From: Flectonema sp. DT1601
Lineage: Eukaryota; Euglenozoa; Diplonemea; Diplonemida; Diplonemidae
DNA length: 64,000 bases
NCBI GenBank assembly: GCA_964019425.1
Contig: OZ025863.1
Location: forward strand, 124,001-188,000
Direction of reading: 5' to 3'
Shown: piece by piece, positions 32,723-45,932 of the stretch
How the letters are laid out: every line of letters begins with the position of its first letter
Position numbering within the stretch: position 1 is the first letter of the stretch
Position numbers and translations under genes: made by a program
Notes under the pieces: generated by a model
Seen by the model: only the letters and a program-made list of their open reading frames with translations
The model's database searches: none
What the model was told of the DNA's origin: nothing

Positions 32723-35700
32723 CAGGTAGCATTGGTAGTCTGTTGATCCTGAGTGATCCCAGCTACAGTTTTGTTTTTCTTTCTTTTTTTTAGAAGAAGA
32801 TCAGGACATCCAAGCACTGCTGGATAGTTGCTGAATGCAGGGCCTGCCTGTGGCATTATAATAACAGGCTAAGTCATTTGTAGTTCATAGTTTACCTTTG
32901 ATTTTATAACTTCACACAGGGTACTATGAACGATGAGAGATCCAGTGGGATCACTCAGGGTCTAGTAGAGACCACCAATGTTGTGCGTTGATAGGCAAGG
33001 TGACCAACCTTGACATTCTTTCTTTTCTCTCCTGTTGTGACAAACACAAAATACACACACAGCTTACAGTGTGTTCTTTGTGTATGTTTTCTTCAGGTGT
33101 GAGTAGTTTTTCTGTTCTTGCTCTTCAGGGAGGGCCTTAGCCAAAAGCTAACTGTCCAAATCTCACCTGGTAATTCAACTCAGTCCTTGTCAGTTTTGAC
33201 ATCAAACCTGTAATGGTTTAATCATTACAGGTTATTTACTGAAATATTTGTTCTAAAAGTTGCTAAGTATTTCTCACTTAGAAATTTTTTATTTTTTTAT
33301 TTTCAGCTTAATTAGCTACGAATTGTTTCTACTAAGTGTTTCTCACTTAGATTTTTTTTTTGCTTTTCAGCTCCTTAAAAGCTGCTAAGTGTTTCTGCTA
33401 AGTGTTTCTCACTTAGAATCTTATTTTTATGTTCGTTTTCTATCCCTTCTCCTATCCCTTTTGTTCAAAATAAGCGGGAGGAAATTCTCTCATTCACGCT
33501 AAGATGCACTCTGAACTTTGATTTTTTGATCTGAGTGTGAGGGAATGACCTGTTAGTGCATTGGGCATAGGCTGGGCTGCAGTTTAGATGTCTTAGGTGT
33601 TAATAGGGGGTTCCTCTTAGCATTTTTCTTTGTTACCACCTTATGATTTTCTTGAAGAAAAAAAATAGAAGTCATAATGGTGCTTCCCTCTGGAAGGGTT
33701 GTAAGCCATGGTGTCCAACTAGATTAAAGGACAAGTCTGGGATAATCCCTGCCAGAGGGGCGAGTATTCTACCATGGTTGAAATACTCTGGCAACTGATC
33801 TTCAATTTTATGTTGTTTGTTAGCTGCTGGTGTATCTTGATTATGTGTTGATACTTGCATTTTTTTTTATTTGTAATCTTCTATTACAATCCTCTTTCTG
33901 TTCTGGTCTGTTACCTCATTTGTCTTGTTTAACTTCAGTTATATCCATTTTACTTTTTATTGTTTCCCATCTACTTTTTATTTTCTATTAGTTCTGGTCA
34001 GAAACTCCTGGGCAGCAAGAAGGAAAGTAGTTAAGTACTTCTGGGTGTTTGGCATCACCCCCCATAGTGAGCAAGTACAACAGGTAGCATTGGTAGTCTG
34101 TTGATCCTGAGTGATCCCAGCTACAGTTTTGTTTTTCTTTCTTTTTTTTAGAAGAAGATCAGGACATCCAAGCACTGCTGGATAGTTGCTGAATGCAGGG
34201 CCTGCCTGTGGCATTATAATAACAGGCTAAGTCATTTGTAGTTCATAGTTTACCTTTGATTTTATAACTTCACACAGGGTACTATGAACGATGAGAGATC
34301 CAGTGGGATCACTCAGGGTCTAGTAGAGACCACCAATGTTGTGCGTTGATAGGCAAGGTGACCAACCTTGACATTCTTTCTTTTCTCTCCTGTTGTGACA
34401 AACACAAAATACACACACAGCTTACAGTGTGTTCTTTGTGTATGTTTTCTTCAGGTGTGAGTAGTTTTTCTGTTCTTGCTCTTCAGGGAGGGCCTTAGCC
34501 AAAAGCTAACTGTCCAAATCTCACCTGGTAATTCAACTCAGTCCTTGTCAGTTTTGACATCAAACCTGTAATGGTTTAATCATTACAGGTTATTTACTGA
34601 AATATTTGTTCTAAAAGTTGCTAAGTATTTCTCACTTAGAAATTTTTTATTTTTTTATTTTCAGCTTAATTAGCTACGAATTGTTTCTACTAAGTGTTTC
34701 TCACTTAGATTTTTTTTTTGCTTTTCAGCTCCTTAAAAGCTGCTAAGTGTTTCTGCTAAGTGTTTCTCACTTAGAATCTTATTTTTATGTTCGTTTTCTA
34801 TCCCTTCTCCTATCCCTTTTGTTCAAAATAAGCGGGAGGAAATTCTCTCATTCACGCTAAGATGCACTCTGAACTTTGATTTTTTGATCTGAGTGTGAGG
34901 GAATGACCTGTTAGTGCATTGGGCATAGGCTGGGCTGCAGTTTAGATGTCTTAGGTGTTAATAGGGGGTTCCTCTTAGCATTTTTCTTTGTTACCACCTT
35001 ATGATTTTCTTGAAGAAAAAAAATAGAAGTCATAATGGTGCTTCCCTCTGGAAGGGTTGTAAGCCATGGTGTCCAACTAGATTAAAGGACAAGTCTGGGA
35101 TAATCCCTGCCAGAGGGGCGAGTATTCTACCATGGTTGAAATACTCTGGCAACTGATCTTCAATTTTATGTTGTTTGTTAGCTGCTGGTGTATCTTGATT
35201 ATGTGTTGATACTTGCATTTTTTTTTATTTGTAATCTTCTATTACAATCCTCTTTCTGTTCTGGTCTGTTACCTCATTTGTCTTGTTTAACTTCAGTTAT
35301 ATCCATTTTACTTTTTATTGTTTCCCATCTACTTTTTATTTTCTATTAGTTCTGGTCAGAAACTCCTGGGCAGCAAGAAGGAAAGTAGTTAAGTACTTCT
35401 GGGTGTTTGGCATCACCCCCCATAGTGAGCAAGTACAACAGGTAGCATTGGTAGTCTGTTGATCCTGAGTGATCCCAGCTACAGTTTTGTTTTTCTTTCT
35501 TTTTTTTAGAAGAAGATCAGGACATCCAAGCACTGCTGGATAGTTGCTGAATGCAGGGCCTGCCTGTGGCATTATAATAACAGGCTAAGTCATTTGTAGT
35601 TCATAGTTTACCTTTGATTTTATAACTTCACACAGGGTACTATGAACGATGAGAGATCCAGTGGGATCACTCAGGGTCTAGTAGAGACCACCAATGTTGT

Positions 35701-35897
35701 GCGTTGATAGGCAAGGTGACCAACCTTGACATTCTTTCTTTTCTCTCCTGTTGTGACAAACACAAAATACACACACAGCTTACAGTGTGTTCTTTGTGTA
35801 TGTTTTCTTCAGGTGTGAGTAGTTTTTCTGTTCTTGCTCTTCAGGGAGGGCCTTAGCCAAAAGCTAACTGTCCAAATCTCACCTGGTAATTCAACTC
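32723..35897 (-). repeat. Inverted U1356 array, about 2.3 units
   Basis: Read on the minus strand it starts GAGTTGAATTACCAGG and ends at GCTACCTG, with a period of 1,358 bp. The hairpin TTAGC-TTTTG-GCTAA and the 12404-type structured region are present. The units differ from the main array by shared substitutions (a perfect CCTGTAATGGTTTAATCATT...CAGG hairpin, AGTACTTAACTACTTTCC), so they form a separate lineage. Confidence 0.9.
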
Positions 35898-36075
35898 TAA
35901 TTCTGTTCGTTTCTTTGAAACGAAAATTCATTTGAATATTATTCCTTGGTCAGCAACCATCATTGTCGCCCTTTGGGCCTGTTAAAAAAAAATAAAAATA
36001 AAAAGAAAGTTTACATCGGGAATAGGGCAGGAGCCAAAAGCTCCCAGTCCGTTACTTCCCACTTTATCGAAATTC
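35898..36075 (-). repeat. HEAD-5, inverted; upstream half of the split HEAD
   Basis: On the minus strand it runs from GAATTTCGATAAAG to CGAACAGAATTA, where the U1356 array begins. Intact HEAD copies continue CAGAATTAAGAGAGAGG, which resumes at 32722. Confidence 0.85.
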
Positions 36076-36776
36076 AATGATAAAATTAAATGAGATTTAT
36101 GACATAACAGACCAGATAGAGAGTAATAAAGGGAAAAGGAAAACGGAAAGGGTTCATGCACTTAGTTAAAGTTAAGACCGATTAGTCAGTTTAAGGTCTT
36201 GACTAGGACCAACAAAAAAAAAAAAAATATAAATAAATAAATAAATAACGATCAAGCTGAGCTGATCTTGTTTTTATTAAAATAAGGGGAGCGGGAGGGA
36301 TGGGAGGAATAAAGGAAAAAAAAAGAAAAGGTCGATCAATTGGATCTGGTCGTCGAGAAGAAGAAGACAATTATTTTAATGGTCGATCGGCATAGCCGAT
36401 CGTTGAGAAAAATAACCAGATATAAATACAATCAGTTTAAATAAAAAAAAAAAATAAATAAATAAAAAAAGTTTAACGATCAAGCTGAGCTGATCTTGTT
36501 TTTATTAAAATAAGGGGAGCGGGAGGGATGGAAGGAATAAAGGAAAAAAAAAGAAAAGGTCGATCAATTGGATCTGATCGTCGAGAAGAAGAAAACAATT
36601 ATTTTTAAAAAAAATGATCGGTATAGCCGATCGTTGAGAAAAGAACAGATATAAATACAATCGGTTTTGGTGATCGACGAGTGGAGCGATCACTTGACAA
36701 GAAGGAAAAAAGAAAGGACCGATTAATTGGGGCTTTGGTTGTATTCCCAAGGCATGTTTTTTTTTTTTTTTTTTTT
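36076..36776 (+). repeat. U1356-related piece and GATC-rich repeat, second locus
   Basis: It opens with AATGATAAAATTAAATGAG and GGTCTTGACTAGGACC, then two copies of the GATCAAGCTGAGCTGATC / GATCGG...CCGATC repeat and the same unique end piece as at 30630-30715. It is a relative of 29940-30720, not an exact copy. The minus-strand frame of 133 codons that crosses into HEAD is spurious. Confidence 0.75.
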
Positions 36777-37031
36777 GAATTTCGATAAAGTGGGAAGTAA
36801 CGGACTGGGAGCTTTTGGCTCCTGCCCTATTCCCGATGTAAACTTTCTTTTTATTTTTATTTTTTTTTAACAGGCCCAAAGGGCGACAATGATGGTTGCT
36901 GACCAAGGAATAATATTCAAATGAATTTTCGTTTCAAAGAAACGAACAGAATTAAGAGAGAGGCAGAGGAAAAAAAAAAAAAAAGAAAGAAAAGAAAAGA
37001 AAAAAAAAATGAAGAGGAAATAATCAAACAT

Positions 37032-37062
<31 letters not shown>

Positions 37063-37626
37063 AAATAAAAAACGTTGTATGAAAAAGGAAAAAAAAGAAA
37101 AAAAAAAGACCAGAAAAGGAAAGAGAAAATGAAAAGGTATAATATTATTGTGGGGATATGAGGGATAGCAGGGAGATGCTCTTTTTTTTTTTTTTTTTTT
37201 TTTTCTTATTTATTATTTAAAAAAAGGAAACAATCAGTTTAGCGTCTCGATCAGGACGGAAAATAGAAATTAATCGACATAGTTGATCGATAGAAAAAAA
37301 AACAATGATAACATTGTTTATTCATTTTTTTTTTTTTTTTTTTTTTTTAAATCTTTTTAATTATTTTAAAGAAAAAACAATCAGTTTAGCGTCTTGACCA
37401 GGACGGAAAATAGTAAGTAATCGACATAGTCGATCGATAAAAAAAAAACAATGATAACATTGTTTATTCCTTTTTTTTTTTTTTTATTCTTTTTATTTAT
37501 TTTTAAAGAAAAAACAATCAGTTTAGCGTCCTGACCAGGACGGAAAATAGAAAGTAATCGACATAGTCGATCGATAAAAAAAAACAATGATAACATTGTT
37601 TATTCTTTTTTTTTTTTTTTTTTTTT
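36777..37626 (+). repeat. HEAD plus short SAT tail
   Basis: A complete HEAD (GAATTTCGATAAAG to the T run near 37200) with only about three SAT monomers, ending in a T run that is followed at once by the next HEAD at 37627. This gives a direct head-to-tail arrangement of HEAD-SAT modules. Confidence 0.88.
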
Positions 37627-37818
37627 GAATTTCGATAAAGTGGGAAGTAACGGACTGGGAGCTTTTGGCTCCTGCCCTATTCCCGATGTAAACTTTCTTT
37701 TTATTTTTATTTTTTTTAACAGGCCCAAAGGGCGACAATGATGGTTGCTGACCAAGGAATAATATTCAAATGAATTTTCGTTTCAAAGAAACGAACAGAA
37801 TTAAGAGAGAGGCAGAGA

Positions 37819-37851
<33 letters not shown>

Positions 37852-37886
37852 GAAAAAAAAAAATGAAGAGGAAATAATCAAACATG

Positions 37887-37920
<34 letters not shown>

Positions 37921-38070
37921 TAAATAAAAAACGTTGTATGAAAAAGGAAAAAAAAGAAAAAAAAAAGACCAGAAGAGAAAATGAAAAGGTATAATATTAT
38001 TGTGGGGATATGAGGGATAGCAGGGAGATGCTCTTTTTTTTTTTTTTTTTTTTTTTTTCTTATTTATTAT
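37627..38070 (+). repeat. HEAD module
   Basis: Complete and almost identical to 36777-37205, including the hairpin GGAGC-TTTTG-GCTCC. SAT follows with the same edge monomer order. Confidence 0.88.
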
Positions 38071-38178
38071 TTAAAAAAAGGAAACAATCAGTTTAGCGTC
38101 TCGATCAGGACGGAAAATAGAAATTAATCGACATAGTTGATCGATAGAAAAAAAAACAATGATAACATTGTTTATTCA

Positions 38179-38211
<33 letters not shown>

Positions 38212-40494
38212 TTTTTAATTATTTTAAAGAAAAAACAATCAGTTTAGCGTCTTGACCAGGACGGAAAATAGTAAGTAATCGACATAGTCGATCGATAAAA
38301 AAAAAACAATGATAACATTGTTTATTCCTTTTTTTTTTTTTTTTTATTCTTTTATTTATTTTTAAAGAAAAAACAATCAGTTTAGCGTCCTGACCAGGAC
38401 GGAAAATAGAAAGTAATCGACATAGTCGATCGATAAAAAAAACAATGATAACATTGTTTATTCTTTTTTTTTTATTTTAAATTCTTTTTATTTATTTTTT
38501 TAAAGAAAAAAAACGGAAAATAGAAATTAGTCGACAAAGTCGAACAATAAAAAAAAAACAATGATAACATTGTTTATTCTTTTTTTTTGTATTATTTTAT
38601 ATTCTTTTTTATTAATTTTGAAAAAAAAACAATCAGTTTAGCGTCTTGACCAGGACGGAAAATAGAAAGTAATCGACATAGTCGATCGATAAAAAAAAAA
38701 CAATGATAACATTGTTTATTCTTTTTTTTTTTATTTTAATTTCTTTTTATTTATTTTTTAAAGAAAAAAAACGGAAAATAGGAATTAGTCGACAAAGTCG
38801 AACGATAAAAAAAAACAATGATAACATTGTTTATTCTTTTTTTTGTATTTTTTTATATTCTTTTTTATTAATTTTGAAAAAAAAACAATCAGTTTAGCGT
38901 CTTGACCAGGACGGAAAATAGAAAGTAATCGACATAGTCGATCGATAAAAAAACAATGATAACATTGTTTATTCTTTTTTTTTATTTTAAATTCTTTTTA
39001 TTTATTCTTTAAAGAAAAGAAACGGAAAATAGAAATTAGTCGACAAAGTCGAACGATAAAAAAAAAACAATGATAACATTGTTTATTCTTTTTTTTTTTT
39101 TTTTTTTATATTCTTTTTTATTAATTTTGAAAAAAAAACAATCAGTTTAGCGTCTTGACCAGGACGGAAAATAGAAAGTGATCGACATAGTCGATCGATA
39201 AAAAAACAATGATAACATTGTTTATTCTTTTTTTTTATTTTAAATTCTTTTTATTTATTTTTTAAAGAAAAAAAAACGGAAAATAGAAATTAGTCAACAA
39301 AGTCGAACAATAAAAAAAACAATGATAACATTGTTTATTCTTTTTTTTTTTTTTTTTTTATATTCTTTTTTATTAATTTTGAAAAAAAAAACAATCAGTT
39401 TAGCGTCTTGACCAGGACGGAAAATAGAAAGTAATCGACATAGTCGATCGATAAAAAAACAATGATAACATTGTTTATTCTTTTTTTTTATTTTAAATTC
39501 TTTTTATTTATTCTTTAAAGAAAAGAAACGGAAAATAGAAATTAGTCGACAAAGTCGAACGATAAAAAAAAAACAATGATAACATTGTTTATTCTTTTTT
39601 TTTTTTTTTTTTTTATATTCTTTTTTATTAATTTTGAAAAAAAAACAATCAGTTTAGCGTCTTGACCAGGACGGAAAATAGAAAGTGATCGACATAGTCG
39701 ATCGATAAAAAAACAATGATAACATTGTTTATTCTTTTTTTTTATTTTAAATTCTTTTTATTTATTCTTTAAAGAAAAGAAACGGAAAATAGAAATTAGT
39801 CGACAAAGTCGAACGATAAAAAAAAACAATGATAACATTGTTTATTCTTTTTTTTTTTTTTTTTTTATATTCATTTTTATTAATTTTGAAAAAAAAAACA
39901 ATCAGTTTAGCGTCTTGACCAGGACGGAAAATAGAAAGTGATCGACATAGTCGATCGATAAAAAAACAGTGATAACATTGTTTATTCTTTTTTTTATTTT
40001 AAATTCTTTTTATTTATTTTTTAAAGAAAAAAAACGGAAAATAGAAATTAGTCAACAAAGTCGAACAATAAAAAAAAACAATGATAACATTGTTTATTCT
40101 TTTTTTTTTTTTTTTTTTTTATATTCTTTTTTATTAATTTTGAAAAAAAAAACAATCAGTTTAGCGTCTTGACCAGGACGGGAAATAGAAAGTAATCGAC
40201 ATAGTCGATCGATAAAAAAAACAATGATAACATTGTTTATTCTTTTTTTTTTATTTTAAATTCTTTTTATTTATTCTTTAAAGAAAAGAAACGGAAAATA
40301 GAAATTAGTCGACAAAGTCGAACGATAAAAAAAAACAATGATAACATTGTTTATTCTTTTTTTTTTTTTTTATATTCTTTTTATTAATTTTTTAAAAAAA
40401 AAAAAACAATCAGTTTAGCGTCTTGACCAGGACGGAAAACTGGAAGTAATCGACATAGTCGATCGATAAAAAAAACAATGATAACATTGTTTCA
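38071..40494 (+). repeat. SAT palindromic satellite array
   Basis: About ten A/B dimers. The first two monomers (GCGTCTCGATCAGG, then one with AATAGTAAGTAATCG) match the tails of the HEADs at 8831, 37206, 45486 (inverted) and 52908. It ends in a decayed monomer with GTTTCATCTTTTATA. No genes. Confidence 0.9.
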
Positions 40495-40672
40495 TCTTTT
40501 ATATTTTTTAATTTTTTTTTATATTTGAAGAAAAGAAAGAAGAAAAAAAAAAAAAAAAAACAAGCGGAATTGATCATAATGGGTGGCAGGGGTTGATATA
40601 ACTTCATTTGAAAATTCTTCTTTTTTAATTTCTTTTTTTTTGAAATTTTTTTTATTTAACAGGAGTTAAGAA
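40495..40672 (+). repeat. Spacer S fragment between SAT blocks
   Basis: CAAGCGGAATTGATCATAAT through ACAGGAGTTAAG, cut at GAATTC where SAT resumes in mid-monomer. Confidence 0.75.
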
Positions 40673-43600
40673 TTCTTTTTATTTATTTTTTAAAAAGAAA
40701 AAAAATGGAAAATAGAAATTAGTCAACAAAGTCGAACGATAAAAAAAACACAATGATAACATTGTTTATTCTCTTTTTTTTTTTATTTTTTTATATTCTT
40801 TTTTATTAATTTTGAAAAAAAAAACAATCAGTTTAGCGTCTTGACCAGGACGGAAAATAGAAAGTAATCGACATAGTCGATCGATAAAAAAAACAATGAT
40901 AACATTGTTTATTCTTTTTTTTTTTTATTTTAAATTCTTTTTATTTATTTTTTAAAGAAAAAAAACGGAAAATAGAAATTAGTCGACAAAGTCGAACGAT
41001 AAAAAAAAACAATGATAACATTGTTTATTCTTTTTTTTGTATTTTTTTATATTCTTTTTTATTAATTTTGAAAAAAAAACAATCAGTTTAGCGTCTTGAC
41101 CAGGACGGAAAATAGAAAGTAATCGACATAGTCGATCGATAAAAAAAACAATGATAACATTGTTTATTCTTTTTTTTTTTTTTTTTTTAAATTCTTTTTA
41201 TTAATTTTTTAAAGAAAAAAAACGGAAAATAGAAATTAGTCAACAAAGTCGAACGATAAAAAAAAACAATGATAACATTGTTTATTCTTTTTTTTTATTT
41301 TTTTTTTTTAATATTTTTTTTTTATTTTGAAAAAAAAACAATCAGTTTAGCGTCTTGACCAGGACGGAAAATAGAAAGTAATCGACATAGTCGATCGATA
41401 AAAAAAACAATGATAACATTGTTTATTCTTTTTTTTTTTTTTTTTTTTTAAATTCTTTTTATTTATTTTTTAAAGAAAAAAAACGGAAAATAGAAATTAG
41501 TCAACAAAGTCGAACGATAAAAAAAAACAATGATAACATTGTTTATTCTTTTTTTTATTTTTTTTTTTTTAATATTTTTTTTATTTTGAAAAAAAAAACA
41601 ATCAGTTTAGCGTCTTGACCAGGACGGAAAATAGAAAGTAATCGACATAGTCGATCGATAAAAAAAACAATGATAACATTGTTTATTCTTTTTTTTTTTT
41701 TTTTTTTTAAATTCTTTTTATTTATTTTTTAAAGAAAAAAAACGGAAATAGAAATTAGTCAACAAAGTCGAACGATAAAAAAAAACAATGATAACATTGT
41801 TTATTCTTTTTTTTTATTTTTTTTTTTTAATATTTTTTTTATTTTAAAAAAAAAAACAATCAGTTTAGCGTCTTGACCAGGACGGAAAATAGAAAGTAAT
41901 CGACATAGTCGATCGATAAAAAAAAACAATGATAACATTGTTTATTCTTTTTTTTTATTTTAAATTCTTTTTATTTATTTTTTAAAGAAAAAAAACGGAA
42001 AATAGAAATTAGTCGACAAAGTCGAACGATAAAAAAAAAAAACAATGATAACATTGTTTATTCTTTTTTTTTTTGTATTTTTTTTAATATTCTTTTTTAT
42101 TAATTTTGAAAAAAAAAAAAACAATCAGTTTAGCGTCTTGACCAGGACGGAAAATAGAAAGTGATCGACATAGTCGATCGATAAAAAAACAATGATAACA
42201 TTGTTTATTCTTTTTTTTTATTTTAGATTCTTTTTATTTATTTTTTAAAGAAAAAAAAAAACGGAAAATAGAAATTAGTCGACAAAGTCGAACGATAAAA
42301 AAAACAATGATAACATTGTTTATTCTTTTTTTTGTATTTTTTTATATTCTTTTTTATTAATTTTGAAAAAAAAAAAACAATCAGTTTAGCGTCTTGACCA
42401 GGACGGAAAATAGAAAGTGATCGACATAGTCGATCGATAAAAAAAAACAATGATAACATTGTTTATTCTTTTTTTTTATTTTAAATTCTTTTTATTTATT
42501 CTTTAAAGAAAAGAAACGGAAAATAGAAATTAGTCGACAAAGTCGAACGATAAAAAAAAAACAATGATAACATTGTTTTTCCTTTTTTTTTTTTTTTTTA
42601 TATTCTTTTTTATTAATTTTGAAAAAAAAAAAACAATCAGTTTAGCGTCTTGACCAGGACGGAAAATAGAAAGTGATCGACATAGTCGATCGATAAAAAA
42701 ACAATGATAACATTGTTTATTCTTTTTTTTTATTTTAAATTCTTTTTATTTATTCTTTAAAGAAAAGAAACGGAAAATAGAAATTAGTCGACAAAGTCGA
42801 ACGATAAAAAAAAAACAATGATAACATTGTTTATTCTTTTTTTTTATTTTAAATTCTTTTTATTTATTCTTTAAAGAAAAGAAACGGAAAATAGAAATTA
42901 GTCGACAAAGTCGAACGATAAAAAAAAAACAATGATAACATTGTTTATTCTTTTTTTTTTTTTTTTTTATATTCTTTTTTATTAATTTTGAAAAAAAAAA
43001 CAATCAGTTTAGCGTCTTGACCAGGACGGAAAATAGAAAGTGATCGACATAGTCGATCGATAAAAAAACAATGATAACATTGTTTATTCTTTTTTTTTAT
43101 TTAAAATCTTTTTATTTATTTTTTAAAGAAAAAAAACGGAAAATAGAAATTAGTCAACAAAGTCGAACGATAAAAAAAACAATGATAACATTGTTTATTC
43201 TTTTTTTTTTTTTTTTTTTTATTAATTTTGAAAAAAAAACAATCAGTTTAGCGTCTTGACCAGGACGGAAAATAGAAAGTGATCGACATAGTCGATCGAT
43301 AAAAAAACAATGATAACATTGTTTATTCTTTTTTTTTATTTTAAATTCTTTTTATTTATTTTTTAAAGAAAAAAAACGGAAAATAGAAATTAGTCGACAA
43401 AGTCGAACGATAAAAAAAACAATGATAACATTGTTTATTCTTTTTTTTGTATTTTTTTATATTCTTTTTTATTAATTTTGAAAAAAAAAAAACAATCAGT
43501 TTAGCGTCTTGACCAGGACGGAAAATAGAAAGTGATCGACATAGTCGATCGATAAAAAAAACAATGATAACATTGTTTATTCTTTTTTTTTTATTTTAAA

Positions 43601-43862
43601 TTCTTTTTATTTATTCTTTAAAGAAAAGAAACGGAAAATAGAAATTAGTCGACAAAGTCGAACGATAAAAAAAAAACAATGATAACATTGTTTATTCTTT
43701 TTTTTTTTTTTTTTTTTATATTCTTTTTTATTAATTTTGAAAAAAAAACAATCAGTTTAGCGTCTTGACCAGGACGGAAAATAGAAAGTGATCGACATAG
43801 TCGATCGATAAAAAAACAATGATAACATTGTTTATTCTTTTTTTTTATTTTAAATTCTTTTT
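40673..43862 (+). repeat. SAT palindromic satellite array
   Basis: About thirteen A/B dimers. Near 42780-42940 a B monomer is doubled. The array ends in a truncated A monomer. No genes; repeated short frames are by-products of the satellite. Confidence 0.9.
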
Positions 43863-44392
43863 ATTATTCATTTACATTTTTTTTTTTTTTTTTTTTTTTA
43901 AATTAATAATCACATTTTGTTCAAAAATATTTCCTATTAGAGTAAAAGAAAAAGAAAAAAAGAAATAAGAGAAAAAAAAAAAAAAAAAAAACCATTGCTG
44001 GCCCCCTCACCACTCATAGAGGATGAGGAGGCCAGTAAGGCGTCACTCAAATCTATGCCAAGCCTTGGGAACTTGGATTGGGGTTTAGACCATTTACAAT
44101 TAACAGTTGACAATTAATCTGATTAACGTTATGATCTGACGGACATAAACATATCGACAAAATAATACAAATAAATAAATACTAATAGAAACTAGAACTT
44201 AGCAATCGTCATCTAAAAAGATTCTTCTGCGATCATGAAAGTTCGTTGAGGTTGGAGTTCGCTTTTTTTTTTTTTTGATAAGCGCTCAAACCAATTACAA
44301 TTAACAATTAATCTGATTGACGTTATGATCGGACAGACATAAACATATCGACAAAATAATACAAATAATTTAATACTAATAGAAACTAGAAC
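43863..44392. repeat. T-rich spacer and a duplicated 3' end of the coiled-coil frame
   Basis: 43863-43990 is a T run and A-rich DNA. 43995-44090 is unique sequence without a recognised gene. 44100-44280 is a second, slightly diverged copy of 44291-44470, which covers the last codons and 3' flank of the minus-strand coiled-coil frame (ATCGTCATCTAAAAAGATTC in both). It is a tandem duplication of the gene end of about 190 bp. Confidence 0.75.
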
Positions 44393-45130
44393 TTAGCAAT
44401 CGTCATCTAAAAAGATTCTTCTGCGATCATGAGGATTCGTTGAGGGTGGAGTTCGCTTTTTTTGTGATAGGCGCTCCCTCGGACGCTTTGGGGTCTCATT
44501 TTCTTCTTGCGCTTCCTTTTCGGGTGGGTTAAAACCATTTGCCCATGTTTGTAACTGAAATTTGAGAGCTCTGTTTTGGTCTTTTGCCAAATAGAGTTGC
44601 TCAGAGAGCTCACTGGCCATCTCCATCAACAACATGGAATGATCCAGTTGTTCTTTATGGATAGTCTTCTGTTGATAGCTCAACTCGGAGCATCGACGTT
44701 GCTCTTCCACTAGTTTTTCCGAGAGCAGCGCCACTTTCTCATTTGTCTGGAGAGAGTCACTTACCGCTTGACAGTAGTTGTCCAGTAAATCGAGTCTACC
44801 TTCGGACCATTGCCTCGCAATAGGTGAATCTTCCGTCGATGAGGTCGCCGCACTGTCTTTTTCTTGTTCCGTTTGAGCAGAAGACGATACCAGTAGTCTA
44901 CTTTGAGACAGTTCAGAAGGGAACGTGATCAATGGAGAATGAGGTTTAAAAAAAAAGGAAAGACGGGGTTTGGGAGTCCAGGAGTAATAGGTTGTTGCGA
45001 TGAGAGGGAGTCGATAATTCTTTACCGTGGACGTTGATTCGAATAAAAAAGGGGGTGTTGGGGAAAATTGTTGGGAAAAATGGGACAGTTGAGGGCCAGC
45101 ACGCAATGTTGCGACCTCTTGTTGAGACAA
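44393..45130 (-). CDS. Coiled-coil protein, C-terminal part (hypothetical)
   Basis: 245 codons. No ATG marks the start, and the frame stays open upstream into the inverted SAT, so the true N-terminus is elsewhere. The first half is Ser/Pro/Thr-rich and probably disordered. From about residue 120 to 200 a heptad-like, Leu/Glu/Gln-rich segment (LLSEKLVEEQRRCSEL, MLLMEMASELSEQLYLAK) predicts a coiled coil. The tail is basic (RPRERLSQKKR, DRRR) and then acidic (LDDDC). With 45933-46558 it may be the second half of one gene split by HEAD-SAT; both have similar composition and strand. Family unknown: it could be a host gene or a retroelement ORF1. Confidence 0.5.
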   Translation of the reverse strand: MSQQEVATLRAGPQLSHFSQQFSPTPPFLFESTSTVKNYRLPLIATTYYSWTPKPRLSFFFKPHSPLITFPSELSQSRLLVSSSAQTEQEKDSAATSSTEDSPIARQWSEGRLDLLDNYCQAVSDSLQTNEKVALLSEKLVEEQRRCSELSYQQKTIHKEQLDHSMLLMEMASELSEQLYLAKDQNRALKFQLQTWANGFNPPEKEAQEENETPKRPRERLSQKKRTPPSTNPHDRRRIFLDDDC

Positions 45131-45154
45131 ATAGAGTTGAATTTTTGTTCCAGT

Positions 45155-45486
45155 TTCATCCCTACGTCCTGGTCAAGACGCTAAACTGATTGTTTTTTCT
45201 TTAAAAATAAATAAAAAGAATAAAAAAAAAAAAAAAGGAATAAACAATGTTATCATTGTTTTTTTTTTATCGATCGACTATGTCGATTACTTACTATTTT
45301 CCGTCCTGGTCAAGACGCTAAACTGATTGTTTTTTCTTTAAAATAATTAAAAAGATTTAAAAAAAAAAAAAAAAAAAAAAAATGAATAAACAATGTTATC
45401 ATTGTTTTTTTTTCTATCGATCAACTATGTCGATTAATTTCTATTTTCCGTCCTGATCGAGACGCTAAACTGATTGTTTCCTTTTT
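45155..45486 (-). repeat. Short SAT tail, inverted
   Basis: Two A monomers of the edge types (AATAGTAAGTAATCG and GCGTCTCGATCAGG on the minus strand), ending exactly after the palindrome CGTCTTGACCAGGACG at the coiled-coil frame. Confidence 0.85.
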
Positions 45487-45932
45487 TTAAATAATAAATA
45501 AGAAAAAAAAAAAAAAAAAAAAAAAAAGAGCATCTCCCTGCTATCCCTCATATCCCCACAATAATATTATACCTTTTCATTTTCTCTTTCCTTTTCTGGT
45601 CTTTTTTTTTTCTTTTTTTTCCTTTTTCATACAACGTTTTTTATTTATATATATATTTTTTTTTTTTTTTTTTTTTCATGTTTGATTATTTCCTCTTCAT
45701 TTTTTTTTTCTTTTCTTTTCTTTCTTTTTTTTTTTTTTTCCTCTGCCTCTCTCTTAATTCTGTTCGTTTCTTTGAAACGAAAATTCATTTGAATATTATT
45801 CCTTGGTCAGCAACCATCATTGTCGCCCTTTGGGCCTGTTAAAAAAAAATAAAAATAAAAAGAAAGTTTACATCGGGAATAGGGCAGGAGCCAAAAGCTC
45901 CCAGTCCGTTACTTCCCACTTTATCGAAATTC
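45487..45932 (-). repeat. HEAD module, inverted
   Basis: On the minus strand it starts GAATTTCGATAAAG at 45932, directly after the coiled-coil codons, and runs through HEAD-3 to SAT. Together with 45155-45486 it makes a compact HEAD-SAT insertion of about 780 bp. Confidence 0.88.

Noticed and set aside
38703-43259. Short Phe/Lys/Ile-rich ORFs in SAT arrays
   Set aside because: By-products of T and A runs around the palindromes, without independent coding evidence.
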